From positions 1 to 43,293 of the forward strand of contig CACJIB010000009.1 of NCBI GenBank assembly GCA_902593405.1: DNA of 43,293 bases, given 5' to 3'. Of this stretch, positions 26,951-34,856 are shown one piece after another. This stretch comes from an uncultured Pelagibacteraceae bacterium. Its GTDB lineage: Bacteria; Pseudomonadota; Alphaproteobacteria; Pelagibacterales; Pelagibacteraceae. The position numbers were made by a program, and so were the translations under genes. The notes under the pieces were generated by a model. The model did no database searches. It saw only the letters and a program-made list of their open reading frames with translations, and was not told the origin of the DNA. Each line of letters opens with the position of its first letter. Positions within the stretch are counted from its first letter, which is position 1.

Positions 26951-27039
26951 CAACTAATAAGTGTTCTAAGATATTTAAAGAATCACTTAGTTTGGATACG
27001 TGAGGTGATGGAGGGAGACTGAAGTCACCTCTTTTTTTT
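26951..27039 (+). ncRNA. Candidate orphan small RNA with two hairpins
   Basis: The 215-base gap between the TauE-like gene and the coiled-coil gene (both on the other strand) holds a hairpin of about 10 bp with one bulge (26958-26967 with 26979-26989), then a stronger terminator hairpin ending in eight T. A possible promoter lies just upstream. The predicted RNA would be about 85-90 nt. It does not resemble 4.5S, 6S, tmRNA or RNase P RNA to my eye. Alternatively the + strand structure could be a chance feature and the region only a 5' leader of the coiled-coil gene. Confidence 0.4.
27002..27039 (+). terminator. Rho-independent terminator, + strand
   Basis: GAGGTGA (27002-27008) pairs perfectly with TCACCTC (27025-27031) and is followed at once by eight T (27032-27039). 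This is the most GC-rich hairpin I saw between genes here. The T run is only on the + strand side, so it should stop + strand transcription, yet no + strand gene ends within 1.2 kb upstream. Confidence 0.7.
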
Positions 27040-27044
27040 GCTTG

Positions 27045-27830
27045 TTATAATTTCAAGTATTCATAAAAAAATTTAATTGAAACGACTAAAAGAAAAATTC
27101 CAAAAAACTTACTAATTTTTTTTTTATCAATACTATGAACTGTTTTAGCTCCTATTCGAGCCATGAAAGTTGTGATTGGTATAAAAATTAAAAAAGCTGG
27201 TATGTTTATAAAACCAATACTTAGTGGAAGACTAGAATTTAAAAAACTTCCTGAAAGAAGAAATCCTATTGCTCCAAATAAAGCAATTAGAAAACCTATG
27301 GCTGCTGCACTTCCTATAGCTTTATTTATTGAATAACCAAAAAACTTAAGTATAGGTACATTCATTACAGCTCCTCCTATACCCATAGGAGCAGATATAA
27401 ACCCAACAAGAAAACCAAGAATTACTTTTAAATGTAATTTCATTTTAACAATTATGTTTTGCTCCTTTTCTTTTATTAAAAGTAAGTAAATTCCTAAAAA
27501 TAATATCATTATAGAAAAAAATAAAACCAAAGATTTGGTTTTTAGAGAAGCTGCAAAAACAGTTCCAATAATAACTCCTAGTACAACAAAAAGACCGTAA
27601 TTCTTTACAATATCAAAATCAACTGCTTTAAATTTATGATGTGTTAAAACTGAAACTGTAGAGGTTGGTATTATGATTGCAAAAGAAGTTCCAACAGCAA
27701 GATGCATTACATATTGAGGATCAATTTCTAAAGAACCAAAAATAAAATATAAAAAAGGAACAGTTATCAACCCTCCACCTATACCAAATAATCCAGCCAC
27801 AAAACCTACTGGAATAGCTGTTAAAGCCAT
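27045..27830 (-). CDS. TauE/SafE family membrane permease
   Basis: The 261-residue protein has about eight hydrophobic segments and the two family repeats, FVAGLFGIGGGLITVPFL near 9-26 and LVGFISAPMGIGGAVMNVP near 141-159. Family members export or import sulfur-containing organic anions such as sulfite, sulfoacetate or taurine products, but specificity cannot be told from sequence. The ATG at 27830 is the only usual start after an upstream in-frame stop, though the frame stays open a little further upstream. It follows dusA on the same strand. Confidence 0.85.
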   Translation of the reverse strand: MALTAIPVGFVAGLFGIGGGLITVPFLYFIFGSLEIDPQYVMHLAVGTSFAIIIPTSTVSVLTHHKFKAVDFDIVKNYGLFVVLGVIIGTVFAASLKTKSLVLFFSIMILFLGIYLLLIKEKEQNIIVKMKLHLKVILGFLVGFISAPMGIGGAVMNVPILKFFGYSINKAIGSAAAIGFLIALFGAIGFLLSGSFLNSSLPLSIGFINIPAFLIFIPITTFMARIGAKTVHSIDKKKISKFFGIFLLVVSIKFFYEYLKL

Positions 27831-27870
27831 TAATAAAATAATATAACTGTATTCGTTTGTTAGAATTGAA

Positions 27871-28863
27871 TTAAGCAGACTGTCCTACTCTAGTATCTAC
27901 ATTGTTATATTTAATTTTATCCATGATGTGATCAATTTTTTTCACATCAGCATCTCTCACACACATGTTTTCACTTAAATATCTTTTCCAATAACTTGCA
28001 CCTGTTTGACCATGAAATAAACCAAGAGTATGTCTCATAATTTGATTCAATCTTGTTCCTTTTTTTAATTCTTCTTTAACATAAGGAATGAGTTGTTCAA
28101 TTACATCTTGTCTACTTGGAACATCGTCATTATTAAATATTTCTCTTTCAATATCTGCTAATAAATAAGGTGTATGATACGCAGCTCTTCCTATCATTAC
28201 ACCATCTGTTTTTTTTAAATGAGGTTTTATTTCATCCACTGAGATTATTCCTCCATTAATTATGATCTCTTCATTAGGAAAATCTTTTTTTAATTTATAA
28301 ACATATTCGTATTTTAGAGGAGGAATATTTAAATTTTGTTTAGGTGTAAATTTACCTAACATTGCTTTTCTTGCATGAATGATGAAAGTTTTAACTCCAG
28401 TTGCTTTTAAAGTAGAAATAAAACTATGTAAATTTTCATAATCTTCTACATCATCGTAACCAATTCTTGTTTTGATAGTTACTGGTAGTTTTGTAACTGA
28501 TTGCATTTTACTTAAACAATCTGCCACTAAATTTGGCTCTTTCATTAAACAAGCACCAAATCTATTTTTTTCAACTTTTTTACTAGGACAACCTAAGTTT
28601 AGATTAATTTCATCATAACCAAAATCTTCGCCTACTTTAGTGGCTTCAGCTAAAAGTTTTGGAGAAGAGCCTCCTAATTGAAGTGCTACAGGTTTCTCAT
28701 TAATATTAAACTCCAATAACTTTTTTTTATCTCCTCTATTTATAGCTTCATCGACTACCATCTCAGTGTAAAGAAGAGTGTTTTTGGATATTAATCTTAG
28801 AAAAAATCGTTCATGACGATCTGTGCAATCCATCATAGGAGCAACTGATACTTTCCTATTCAT
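27871..28863 (-). CDS. dusA: tRNA-dihydrouridine synthase A
   Basis: DusA is an FMN enzyme that reduces uridines in the tRNA D-loop. It begins with the typical VSVAPMMDCTDRHERFFLR-like opening (short form VAPMMDCTDRHERFF). It has NLGCPSKKVEKNRFGACLM with the catalytic Cys, a KTRIGYDD segment and GVMIGRAAYHTPY for FMN phosphate binding. The 330-residue length and the DusA wording (HERFF rather than AGVTD) support subtype A. It lies between rpoZ upstream and the TauE-like gene downstream, all on the - strand. Confidence 0.95.
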   Translation of the reverse strand: MNRKVSVAPMMDCTDRHERFFLRLISKNTLLYTEMVVDEAINRGDKKKLLEFNINEKPVALQLGGSSPKLLAEATKVGEDFGYDEINLNLGCPSKKVEKNRFGACLMKEPNLVADCLSKMQSVTKLPVTIKTRIGYDDVEDYENLHSFISTLKATGVKTFIIHARKAMLGKFTPKQNLNIPPLKYEYVYKLKKDFPNEEIIINGGIISVDEIKPHLKKTDGVMIGRAAYHTPYLLADIEREIFNNDDVPSRQDVIEQLIPYVKEELKKGTRLNQIMRHTLGLFHGQTGASYWKRYLSENMCVRDADVKKIDHIMDKIKYNNVDTRVGQSA

Positions 28864-28885
28864 GGTATAACTTTATATTATTTTT

Positions 28886-29422
28886 TTATGAGTTTGAAGC
28901 TTCAGTGTCATCTGAAGATACATCTGCTTCTTGATTTTCTGATTCTGATACTTCGTCTAAAGAAACTTCTCCTTGCTCATTCATCGTTTCATCTCCTACT
29001 GAATTATCAACTTCTGCTGTAGCTGTTTCAGATAGCTCAGCCAAATCTTCTTTTGTTACTTGAATTTTTTCTGGAGTTTTTCTTGCTCTTTTAGATGGTA
29101 AAATTGGAGTACCACTTTTTGAAATTTCACCTTTGTAAAGATTTTCAAAATCATCACCTATTTCTTCATCATCCTCAGCAGTATCGTCAACTTGCTCAAC
29201 ATGTTTTCTAAGTTTGTAAACGGCGCTATCAGTTAAATCTGAAACTTTAATTTTTTCTTCGGCAATTTCTCTTAATGAAATAACTGTATTTTTATCGTTA
29301 TCTCTATCAATTGTTGGTTCTATTCCTGCATTAAGTTGAGTAGCTCTTTCTTTAGCAACAAGTACTAATTCGTAAGGACTCTCTACTTTATCTATACAGT
29401 CTTCTACGGTAACTCTGGCCAT
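28886..29422 (-). CDS. rpoZ: RNA polymerase omega subunit with long acidic C-terminal extension
   Basis: Omega helps assemble RNA polymerase. Residues 1-70 match the family (MARVTVEDCIDKVESPYELV, LVAKERATQLNAG, VISLREIAEEKI). Typical omega proteins are 70-135 residues; this one has 178. The extra part, from about 75, is rich in Asp, Glu and Ser, with one basic patch (PSKRARKTPEK near 110). A weak promoter (TTGATT at 29457-29452, 17-base spacer, TAGATA at 29434-29429) would end only 6 bases before the ATG. In many bacteria rpoZ neighbours spoT; here an MFS gene precedes it and dusA follows. Confidence 0.93.
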   Translation of the reverse strand: MARVTVEDCIDKVESPYELVLVAKERATQLNAGIEPTIDRDNDKNTVISLREIAEEKIKVSDLTDSAVYKLRKHVEQVDDTAEDDEEIGDDFENLYKGEISKSGTPILPSKRARKTPEKIQVTKEDLAELSETATAEVDNSVGDETMNEQGEVSLDEVSESENQEADVSSDDTEASNS

Positions 29423-29466
29423 GCGCAGTATCTACACAGTGAGTCTTTAAAAATCAAGGGCTATTT

Positions 29467-30672
29467 TTATAAATAATGTGGATTTAACTTATTTTTAACC
29501 AAATAAAGAAGGATAATTGACCCAAAAATATAGGTGCCTGAAACAACTGCTATCTGTTCAATTGAAAAACCAATATCAATCAAAAATCCAAATAAAGCTG
29601 TACCAAAAGCAGTCGCAAACACCATTAATGCAGTTGTTAAGGCTTTTATTGATCCAATATATTTAACACCATAAATCTCTGCCCATGTTGAAGAACCAAG
29701 AACATTCGCAAGGCCATTAGTTACTCCAAGTAAACCAAAAAATACAAAAGATGATAATGGTGCATTAAAATAGTAAAGAACTACAGTTGAAAAAAAAAGT
29801 GGAACATTCATATAAATTAATAATTTTCTACTTGAAAATTTATCAATTAAAAAACCAGATATAAAAAGAGTGATAACCGATAAAATTGAGTAAGCCATAA
29901 ATGATTGTGCTATCACATAAGGACCCCATTCTTTAGATGAAGATATAAAAGACTGATAAACAAAAGATCCAGTTGCAATCCATGGCATCGCTAACATCGT
30001 CATGCAAATAATATAAAATCTATAATCTTTTAAAACTTCAATTCTTTTCCATTGTTTAATTTCTTTATTATTCTCTTCAATTTTAGTTTCTTCTCTAGTA
30101 TCAAGTTTAACTTCTTTAACTAAAATAAATGTTGCAGCAGGTAAAACTAATATAACTAAAATAGAAATTGAAACCCAAATATCTCTCCATTCTATAAAAG
30201 TTAATAAAAAAACAATTAAAACTGGCATTATAAATTCAGCTAACGACAATCCTAACCAACCTGTACTTAAAGCCCTACCTCTATTTTTTTCAAAAAAACG
30301 AGATATGGTTGTTGTTGCTGTATGACTTGATAAACCTTGTCCAGCTAATCGCATTAAAAAAATTCCTACAAATAAAAAAATAACAGATGAAATTTTTGAA
30401 AATATAAAGCAAGAAGCAGATAGAAAAATAATTACATAAGAAGCAAACTTTAATATGTTTACATCATCAATTTTTTTTCCAATCCAAACTAAAACAATAC
30501 TACTTAGTAAAGTAGCTGATGCATAAATTGAGCCAAATTGTCCATGTGAAATTGATAAGGCATCTCTAATACTAGAATTAAATAGGCCAAGAAAAAAACT
30601 CTGTCCAAAACTTGAAAAAAATGTAAAAATAAATCCAAATACAATTACTTTTAAACTTAAACTTTTAAACAT
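29467..30672 (-). CDS. Major facilitator superfamily transporter
   Basis: The 401-residue protein has about 12 hydrophobic segments in two halves with a charged central loop at about 185-210 (KEVKLDTREETKIEENNKEIKQ, in shorter pieces), the usual MFS layout. An MFS-like loop follows helix 2 (WIGKKIDD). The substrate cannot be inferred. It is divergent from the GarR/MmsB-type gene with only 11 bases between the two start codons, so their promoters must lie inside the opposite coding sequences. rpoZ follows 44 bases downstream. Confidence 0.85.
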   Translation of the reverse strand: MFKSLSLKVIVFGFIFTFFSSFGQSFFLGLFNSSIRDALSISHGQFGSIYASATLLSSIVLVWIGKKIDDVNILKFASYVIIFLSASCFIFSKISSVIFLFVGIFLMRLAGQGLSSHTATTTISRFFEKNRGRALSTGWLGLSLAEFIMPVLIVFLLTFIEWRDIWVSISILVILVLPAATFILVKEVKLDTREETKIEENNKEIKQWKRIEVLKDYRFYIICMTMLAMPWIATGSFVYQSFISSSKEWGPYVIAQSFMAYSILSVITLFISGFLIDKFSSRKLLIYMNVPLFFSTVVLYYFNAPLSSFVFFGLLGVTNGLANVLGSSTWAEIYGVKYIGSIKALTTALMVFATAFGTALFGFLIDIGFSIEQIAVVSGTYIFGSIILLYLVKNKLNPHYL

Positions 30673-30683
30673 AGAAAAAAATT

Positions 30684-31559
30684 ATGACTTGTAATGTTGC
30701 TTTCATAGGTCTTGGGGTTATGGGCTACCCAATGGCTGGATATATATCAAAAGCCGGACACAATGTAACTGTTTTTAATAGAACTAAATCTAAAGCTGAA
30801 AAATGGATTGGTGAATATAAAGGTAAAATGGCCAATACACCTGCGGAGGCTGCAGATGGTGCCGATTTTATTTTCACATGTGTTGGTAATGATGATGATT
30901 TAAGAGAAGTTGCAACTGGAGAAAATGGATTATTTAACACAGCAAAAGCTGGGTCTATTTTTATTGATAACTCAACTGTATCTGCAGAAGTATCAAGAGA
31001 ATTAAATAAAAAAGCAAATGATAAAGGATTTAGTTTTTTAGATGCCCCTATTTCAGGTGGACAAGCTGGCGCTGAAGGTGGAATACTAACAGTAATGGTT
31101 GGTGGAGATGAAGAAGTGTTTAAAAAGGCTGAACCTGTAATTGATTGTTATAGTAAAAAAGTAAAATTAATTGGTCCTTGTGGAAGTGGTCAGTTAACAA
31201 AGATGATGAACCAAATGTGTATTGCTGGAACAGTCCAAGGTTTATCTGAAGCAATTAATTTTGGAATAAACGCAGGTTTAGATATGGATAAAGTTATGGA
31301 AACAATATCTAAAGGTGCAGCACAATCTTGGCAAATGGAAAATAGATACCGAACTATGACTGATGATAAGTTTGATTATGGTTTTGCTATTGATTGGATG
31401 AGAAAAGATCTAAAAATTGCAATCGAGGAAGCAAAAAAAAATGGTTCACCTGTGCCTATAACAGAAATTATTGATGGTTATTATGCTGAGGTTCAAGAAA
31501 TGGGTGGAAATCGTTGGGATAGCTCAGGTTTGATTGCTAGATTAAAAAAGAAAAAATAA
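30684..31559 (+). CDS. NAD(P)-dependent beta-hydroxyacid dehydrogenase (GarR/MmsB family)
   Basis: This 291-residue enzyme has the N-terminal dinucleotide fold IGLGVMGYPMAGYISKAGH, the substrate loop DAPISGGQAGAEGG near 121-134, and the catalytic Lys in GSGQLTKMMNQM (about 171-182). Family members include tartronate semialdehyde reductase, 3-hydroxyisobutyrate dehydrogenase and succinic semialdehyde/glyoxylate reductase. The IGLGVMG and PISGG wording does not settle which. It is the first of three tightly packed + strand genes with the PNPOx-like and small membrane proteins. Confidence 0.88.
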   Translation: MTCNVAFIGLGVMGYPMAGYISKAGHNVTVFNRTKSKAEKWIGEYKGKMANTPAEAADGADFIFTCVGNDDDLREVATGENGLFNTAKAGSIFIDNSTVSAEVSRELNKKANDKGFSFLDAPISGGQAGAEGGILTVMVGGDEEVFKKAEPVIDCYSKKVKLIGPCGSGQLTKMMNQMCIAGTVQGLSEAINFGINAGLDMDKVMETISKGAAQSWQMENRYRTMTDDKFDYGFAIDWMRKDLKIAIEEAKKNGSPVPITEIIDGYYAEVQEMGGNRWDSSGLIARLKKKK

Positions 31560-31564
31560 TATTT

Positions 31565-32170
31565 GTGACGGATACAGTTCCTTATTACGAGGACTTTGCA
31601 GAGATCAAAAAGAAAATTTGGTCAATGCTGGATAATGCTGTTAAAGACAGAGGTTCTCCTTTTAGAATACCGGTATTTATTTGTGGTGATCAATCAGACT
31701 TTGATGGAAGAATTGTAGTCTTAAGAAAATCTGATCAATCAAATAATCTTGTCCAATATCATAGCGATATTAGGTCAGATAAAATTGAAAAGTTAAAAGC
31801 AAATAAAAATGCAGCAATGTTATTTTACGATAAAGATGAAAAAATACAGGTTAGATTGAAAGTTGAATGTACGGTTAATCACAATAATGATGTAACAAAA
31901 GAATCTTGGTCTAAAACCCAACATATTAGTAGAAAATGTTATTTAGTTGATAATGGTCCAGGAACTGAGTCAGATCTACCAACGTCCGGTCTAAAACCAG
32001 AATTAGATAATTTTGATTATACCAAAGAACAAAGCGAAGAGGGTTATAAAAACTTTACTGTTATTCAGTGCAAAATTAAATCTATAGAATGGCTTTATTT
32101 AGCAGCTAAAGGCCATCGAAGAGCAAAGTTTAATTTAGAAAATAAAAAAGATACCTGGTTAGTTCCATAG
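31565..32170 (+). CDS. Pyridoxamine 5'-phosphate oxidase-fold flavoprotein
   Basis: The 201-residue sequence resembles the PNPOx-like split-barrel family: RIVVLRKSDQSNNLVQYHSDIRSDKIEKLKANKNAAMLFYD (in short stretches from about 50) covers the typical FMN-binding strand and helix, and WLYLAAKGHRRAKF lies near the C terminus where PdxH has its substrate loop. It is not close enough to call PdxH with confidence; it may be an FMN- or heme-binding relative. The start is GTG at 31565. It follows the dehydrogenase by 5 bases and abuts the next small gene. Confidence 0.75.
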   Translation: MTDTVPYYEDFAEIKKKIWSMLDNAVKDRGSPFRIPVFICGDQSDFDGRIVVLRKSDQSNNLVQYHSDIRSDKIEKLKANKNAAMLFYDKDEKIQVRLKVECTVNHNNDVTKESWSKTQHISRKCYLVDNGPGTESDLPTSGLKPELDNFDYTKEQSEEGYKNFTVIQCKIKSIEWLYLAAKGHRRAKFNLENKKDTWLVP

Positions 32171-32374
32171 ATGGTTACTGGATATATATTTACAGCATTT
32201 CTTATAATTTTAGGATTAGCTGTAATGAGATTTGGGAGTATTCATTTTAAAAAATTTAAAGAGGGTAAAACCAAAATTAAATCTAAGTTAAGTGGGCAAT
32301 TATCTTTCTTAATTTTATTTATAGTAATTATTGGATTGATCATTTATTCGGTGAATGATCTATTATTTAACTAA
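32171..32374 (+). CDS. Small membrane protein, unknown function
   Basis: The 67-residue protein has two hydrophobic segments (about 3-20 and 44-61) separated by a strongly basic loop rich in Lys (HFKKFKEGKTKIKSK). By the positive-inside rule the loop should face the cytoplasm with both ends outside. It begins directly after the stop of the PNPOx-like gene with no gap, so it is probably made from the same mRNA. I do not recognise a family; similar two-helix proteins are common in compact marine genomes. Confidence 0.6.
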   Translation: MVTGYIFTAFLIILGLAVMRFGSIHFKKFKEGKTKIKSKLSGQLSFLILFIVIIGLIIYSVNDLLFN

Positions 32375-32387
32375 ACCAATTATTCTT

Positions 32388-32678
32388 TCAAATACCTTTA
32401 ATAATTATATTTGTACCTTCGGAATTATCTAATCTTATTTGTTTTATTGGTTTGTATTCTTCAGAATTGTACCATTCTAATGCTTTTTCATATGTAGGAA
32501 ATTTAAGAATAATAATTCTAGGAAAATTTGTTTCACCATCAAAAATTTGAAATTCACCAGCTCTTACTAAAAATTCTCCACCAAATTTTTTTACGAGTGG
32601 CGTAACCTTTTCAACATATTCTTTATAATTTTCAGGATTAGTTACTTTTAATTGAGCTATTACGTAGCCTGCTGGCAT
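32388..32678 (-). CDS. DUF1330 domain protein
   Basis: The 96-residue protein matches DUF1330, a ferredoxin-like alpha+beta barrel family: AGYVIAQLKVTNPENYKEYV at the start (in shorter pieces), FGGEFLVRAGEF in the middle and ILKFPTYEKALEWYNSEEYKPI at the end. The function of the family is not known; the fold is that of small dimeric enzymes or stress-related proteins. It follows the carbonic anhydrase-like gene by 9 bases on the same strand and is likely co-transcribed with it. Confidence 0.88.
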   Translation of the reverse strand: MPAGYVIAQLKVTNPENYKEYVEKVTPLVKKFGGEFLVRAGEFQIFDGETNFPRIIILKFPTYEKALEWYNSEEYKPIKQIRLDNSEGTNIIIKGI

Positions 32679-32687
32679 TTATCTCCT

Positions 32688-33200
32688 TTAAAAAATTGAT
32701 TTCGAATATTTTTTCCAGTTATCTTGATAATGTTTTGTGTTCTCAAATACTGCTTTTTTTTCTTCCTCTGAAACTTCTCTAATAACTTTACCTGGTGACC
32801 CGACAACCAAAGAGTTATCTGGTATGATTTTATTTTCTGTTATCAAAGCTTTAGCTCCAATAATACAATTCTTTCCAATGTTAGCTTTATTTAAGATAAC
32901 AGCTCCAATACCAATTAAACTATTATCTCCAATGGTACATCCATGAAGCATAACTAGATGGCCAACTGTAACATTTTTTCCTACTTTTAAAGGACATCCA
33001 GGATCTGTGTGTAATACGCTTCCATCTTGTACATTAGATCCTTCACCAATATGAATATTTTCAATATCTCCTCTAAGCACTGCATTAAACCAAATACTTG
33101 TATTTTTTTCTAAAGTAACATCTCCAATTATTGTGGCATTAGGAGCTACCCAATTTTCGCCAGAGTTTTTTGGTTTTTTATCTTTTAAATCATAAAACAT
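32688..33200 (-). CDS. Gamma-carbonic anhydrase family protein
   Basis: This 170-residue left-handed beta-helix protein has the three zinc-ligand His of gamma carbonic anhydrases: H64 (VLHTDPG), H81 and H86 (VGHLVMLHGCTIG). Hexapeptide repeats run through residues 20-140. Members related to YrdA and CaiE may or may not hydrate CO2, so activity is uncertain. It is divergent from the redoxin gene, with 19 bases between start codons, and precedes the DUF1330 gene on the - strand. Confidence 0.9.
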   Translation of the reverse strand: MFYDLKDKKPKNSGENWVAPNATIIGDVTLEKNTSIWFNAVLRGDIENIHIGEGSNVQDGSVLHTDPGCPLKVGKNVTVGHLVMLHGCTIGDNSLIGIGAVILNKANIGKNCIIGAKALITENKIIPDNSLVVGSPGKVIREVSEEEKKAVFENTKHYQDNWKKYSKSIF

Positions 33201-33219
33201 AATCTATATATTTTACATT

Positions 33220-33774
33220 ATGCCTATACAAACTCCAATATGTGATTTTGGTCAAAAAGCTATTCCATTTGAATTAAAATCTACTGATAATAAAATTCTG
33301 TCTTTAAATGATATCAAAGGTGAAAATGGAACTTTGATAATGTTCATTTGCAATCATTGTCCATATGTAAAAGCTATTACAAAAGAATTAGTTGAAGATT
33401 GTAGTGAATTGAAAAAAATTGGTATCAACTCAGTTGCTATCTGCTCAAATGACTTTGTTAATTATCCAGACGACTCATTTGATAACATGATCAAGTTTTC
33501 AAATGAAAATCATTTCAATTTTCCTTATTTACATGACGAAACTCAAGAAATTGCTAAAGCATATGATGCTGTATGTACTCCAGATTTCTTTGGCTACAAT
33601 AAAAATCTAGAACTTCAATACAGAGGACGATTAAGAGAACTTAAAAAGTTTATTCCAGTTAAAGACGGAGAAAGTGATCTGCTGACAGCTATGAGACAAA
33701 TAGCTGAAACTGGAAAAGGTCCTGAAGATCAAATACCAAGCGCAGGCTGTGGTATTAAATGGAAGTATGATTAA
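33220..33774 (+). CDS. Thioredoxin-fold redoxin (AhpC/TSA-like)
   Basis: The 184-residue protein has a thioredoxin-like fold with C44 and C47 in ICNHCPYVKA. GINSVAICSNDFVNYPDDSF follows (in short pieces), with FPYLHDETQEIAKAYDAVCTPDFF near 106-129. This CNHCPYVK subgroup is widespread and thought to be a peroxiredoxin-like or thiol oxidoreductase, but its substrate is unknown. The cis-Pro is in CTPDFF. Its stop shares a base with the following glycosyltransferase start (TAATG). Confidence 0.85.
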   Translation: MPIQTPICDFGQKAIPFELKSTDNKILSLNDIKGENGTLIMFICNHCPYVKAITKELVEDCSELKKIGINSVAICSNDFVNYPDDSFDNMIKFSNENHFNFPYLHDETQEIAKAYDAVCTPDFFGYNKNLELQYRGRLRELKKFIPVKDGESDLLTAMRQIAETGKGPEDQIPSAGCGIKWKYD

Positions 33775-34856
33775 TGTATCTAATTGTAACTAGATCATTC
33801 CCACCTGAGCTTGGTGGTATGCAAAATCTAATGTGGGGCCTTTCAAGAGAACTATCTAAAAACTTTATGATAAAAGTTTTTGCAGATCATTTAGAAGGTC
33901 ACAAAGATTTTGATGAACAAGCTTCTTTTTCTATCGAAAGAGTTGGTGGAATTAAACTACTTAGAAAATATAGAAAAGCACAATTAATTAATGAATATAT
34001 CAAAGAAAATAAAGTAGATGGTATTATTGCTGATCATTGGAAAAGTTTAGAACTTATTAAAACTTCTAAGAAAAAATACTGTTTAATTCATAGTAAAGAA
34101 ATCAACCATCCCAAAGGTTCTAGTCAAAATAAAAGAGTGGTTAGTGTTTTAAATAATGTTGAAAAAGTTATAGCAAATTCTCAGTTTACAAAAAATCTAG
34201 CAATAGAACTTGGTGTTAATGCAAATAAAGTAATTGTAATAAATCCAGGTGTGGATCCTGCTGAAGAATTAAATAAAAAAACTTTAGATAAAGTTGAAAG
34301 TATACTTAAAGTTAAAAATCCAAGACTAATTACGGTTTCAAGATTTGATAAGCGTAAAAATCATGAAAAAATAGTTATGGCTTTGAGAAATTTGAAACAA
34401 ATATATCCTGACATTGTTTACATTTGTGTTGGATATGGAGAAGAAGAAGAAAATATTAAAAAGCTAGTAAAAGAGTTAGATCTTGAAGCTCAAGTTATGT
34501 TTTTTAAAGATATTAGTAATGATTTAAAAAATGCTTTAGTTTCAAAATCAAATATCTTTGTAATGCCATCCATAATCCATAAAAAATCAGTTGAGGGTTT
34601 TGGTATAGCTTATGTTGAAGCTGCACAATACGGTATTCCATCAATTGGAGGCAAAGATGGTGGTGCCGCAGATGCAATTAATCATGAAAAAACTGGTTTA
34701 ATATGTGATGGAAATAGTCTCGATGATATTTACTCTTCTATTAACTCATTGTTGGAAAATAAAAAATATTTAGAGCTTGGGAAAAATGCAAAAGAATTTG
34801 TGAATAAATTTCAGTGGTCAAAAATAATTGAAGAATACAAAAAGATACTAAATTGA
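33774..34856 (+). CDS. Glycosyltransferase family 4
   Basis: The 360-residue protein is a GT-B, retaining glycosyltransferase. It begins with RSFPPELGGMQNLMWGLSREL, and includes NPGVDP, a LITVSRFDKRKNHEKIV segment at the start of the second domain, and the EX7E motif in EGFGIAYVEAAQYGIPSIGG near 280. It is likely to build lipopolysaccharide, glycolipid or another envelope sugar, but donor and acceptor are unknown. It is translationally coupled to the redoxin before it and overlaps the start of the DMT transporter after it. Confidence 0.9.
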   Translation: MYLIVTRSFPPELGGMQNLMWGLSRELSKNFMIKVFADHLEGHKDFDEQASFSIERVGGIKLLRKYRKAQLINEYIKENKVDGIIADHWKSLELIKTSKKKYCLIHSKEINHPKGSSQNKRVVSVLNNVEKVIANSQFTKNLAIELGVNANKVIVINPGVDPAEELNKKTLDKVESILKVKNPRLITVSRFDKRKNHEKIVMALRNLKQIYPDIVYICVGYGEEEENIKKLVKELDLEAQVMFFKDISNDLKNALVSKSNIFVMPSIIHKKSVEGFGIAYVEAAQYGIPSIGGKDGGAADAINHEKTGLICDGNSLDDIYSSINSLLENKKYLELGKNAKEFVNKFQWSKIIEEYKKILN

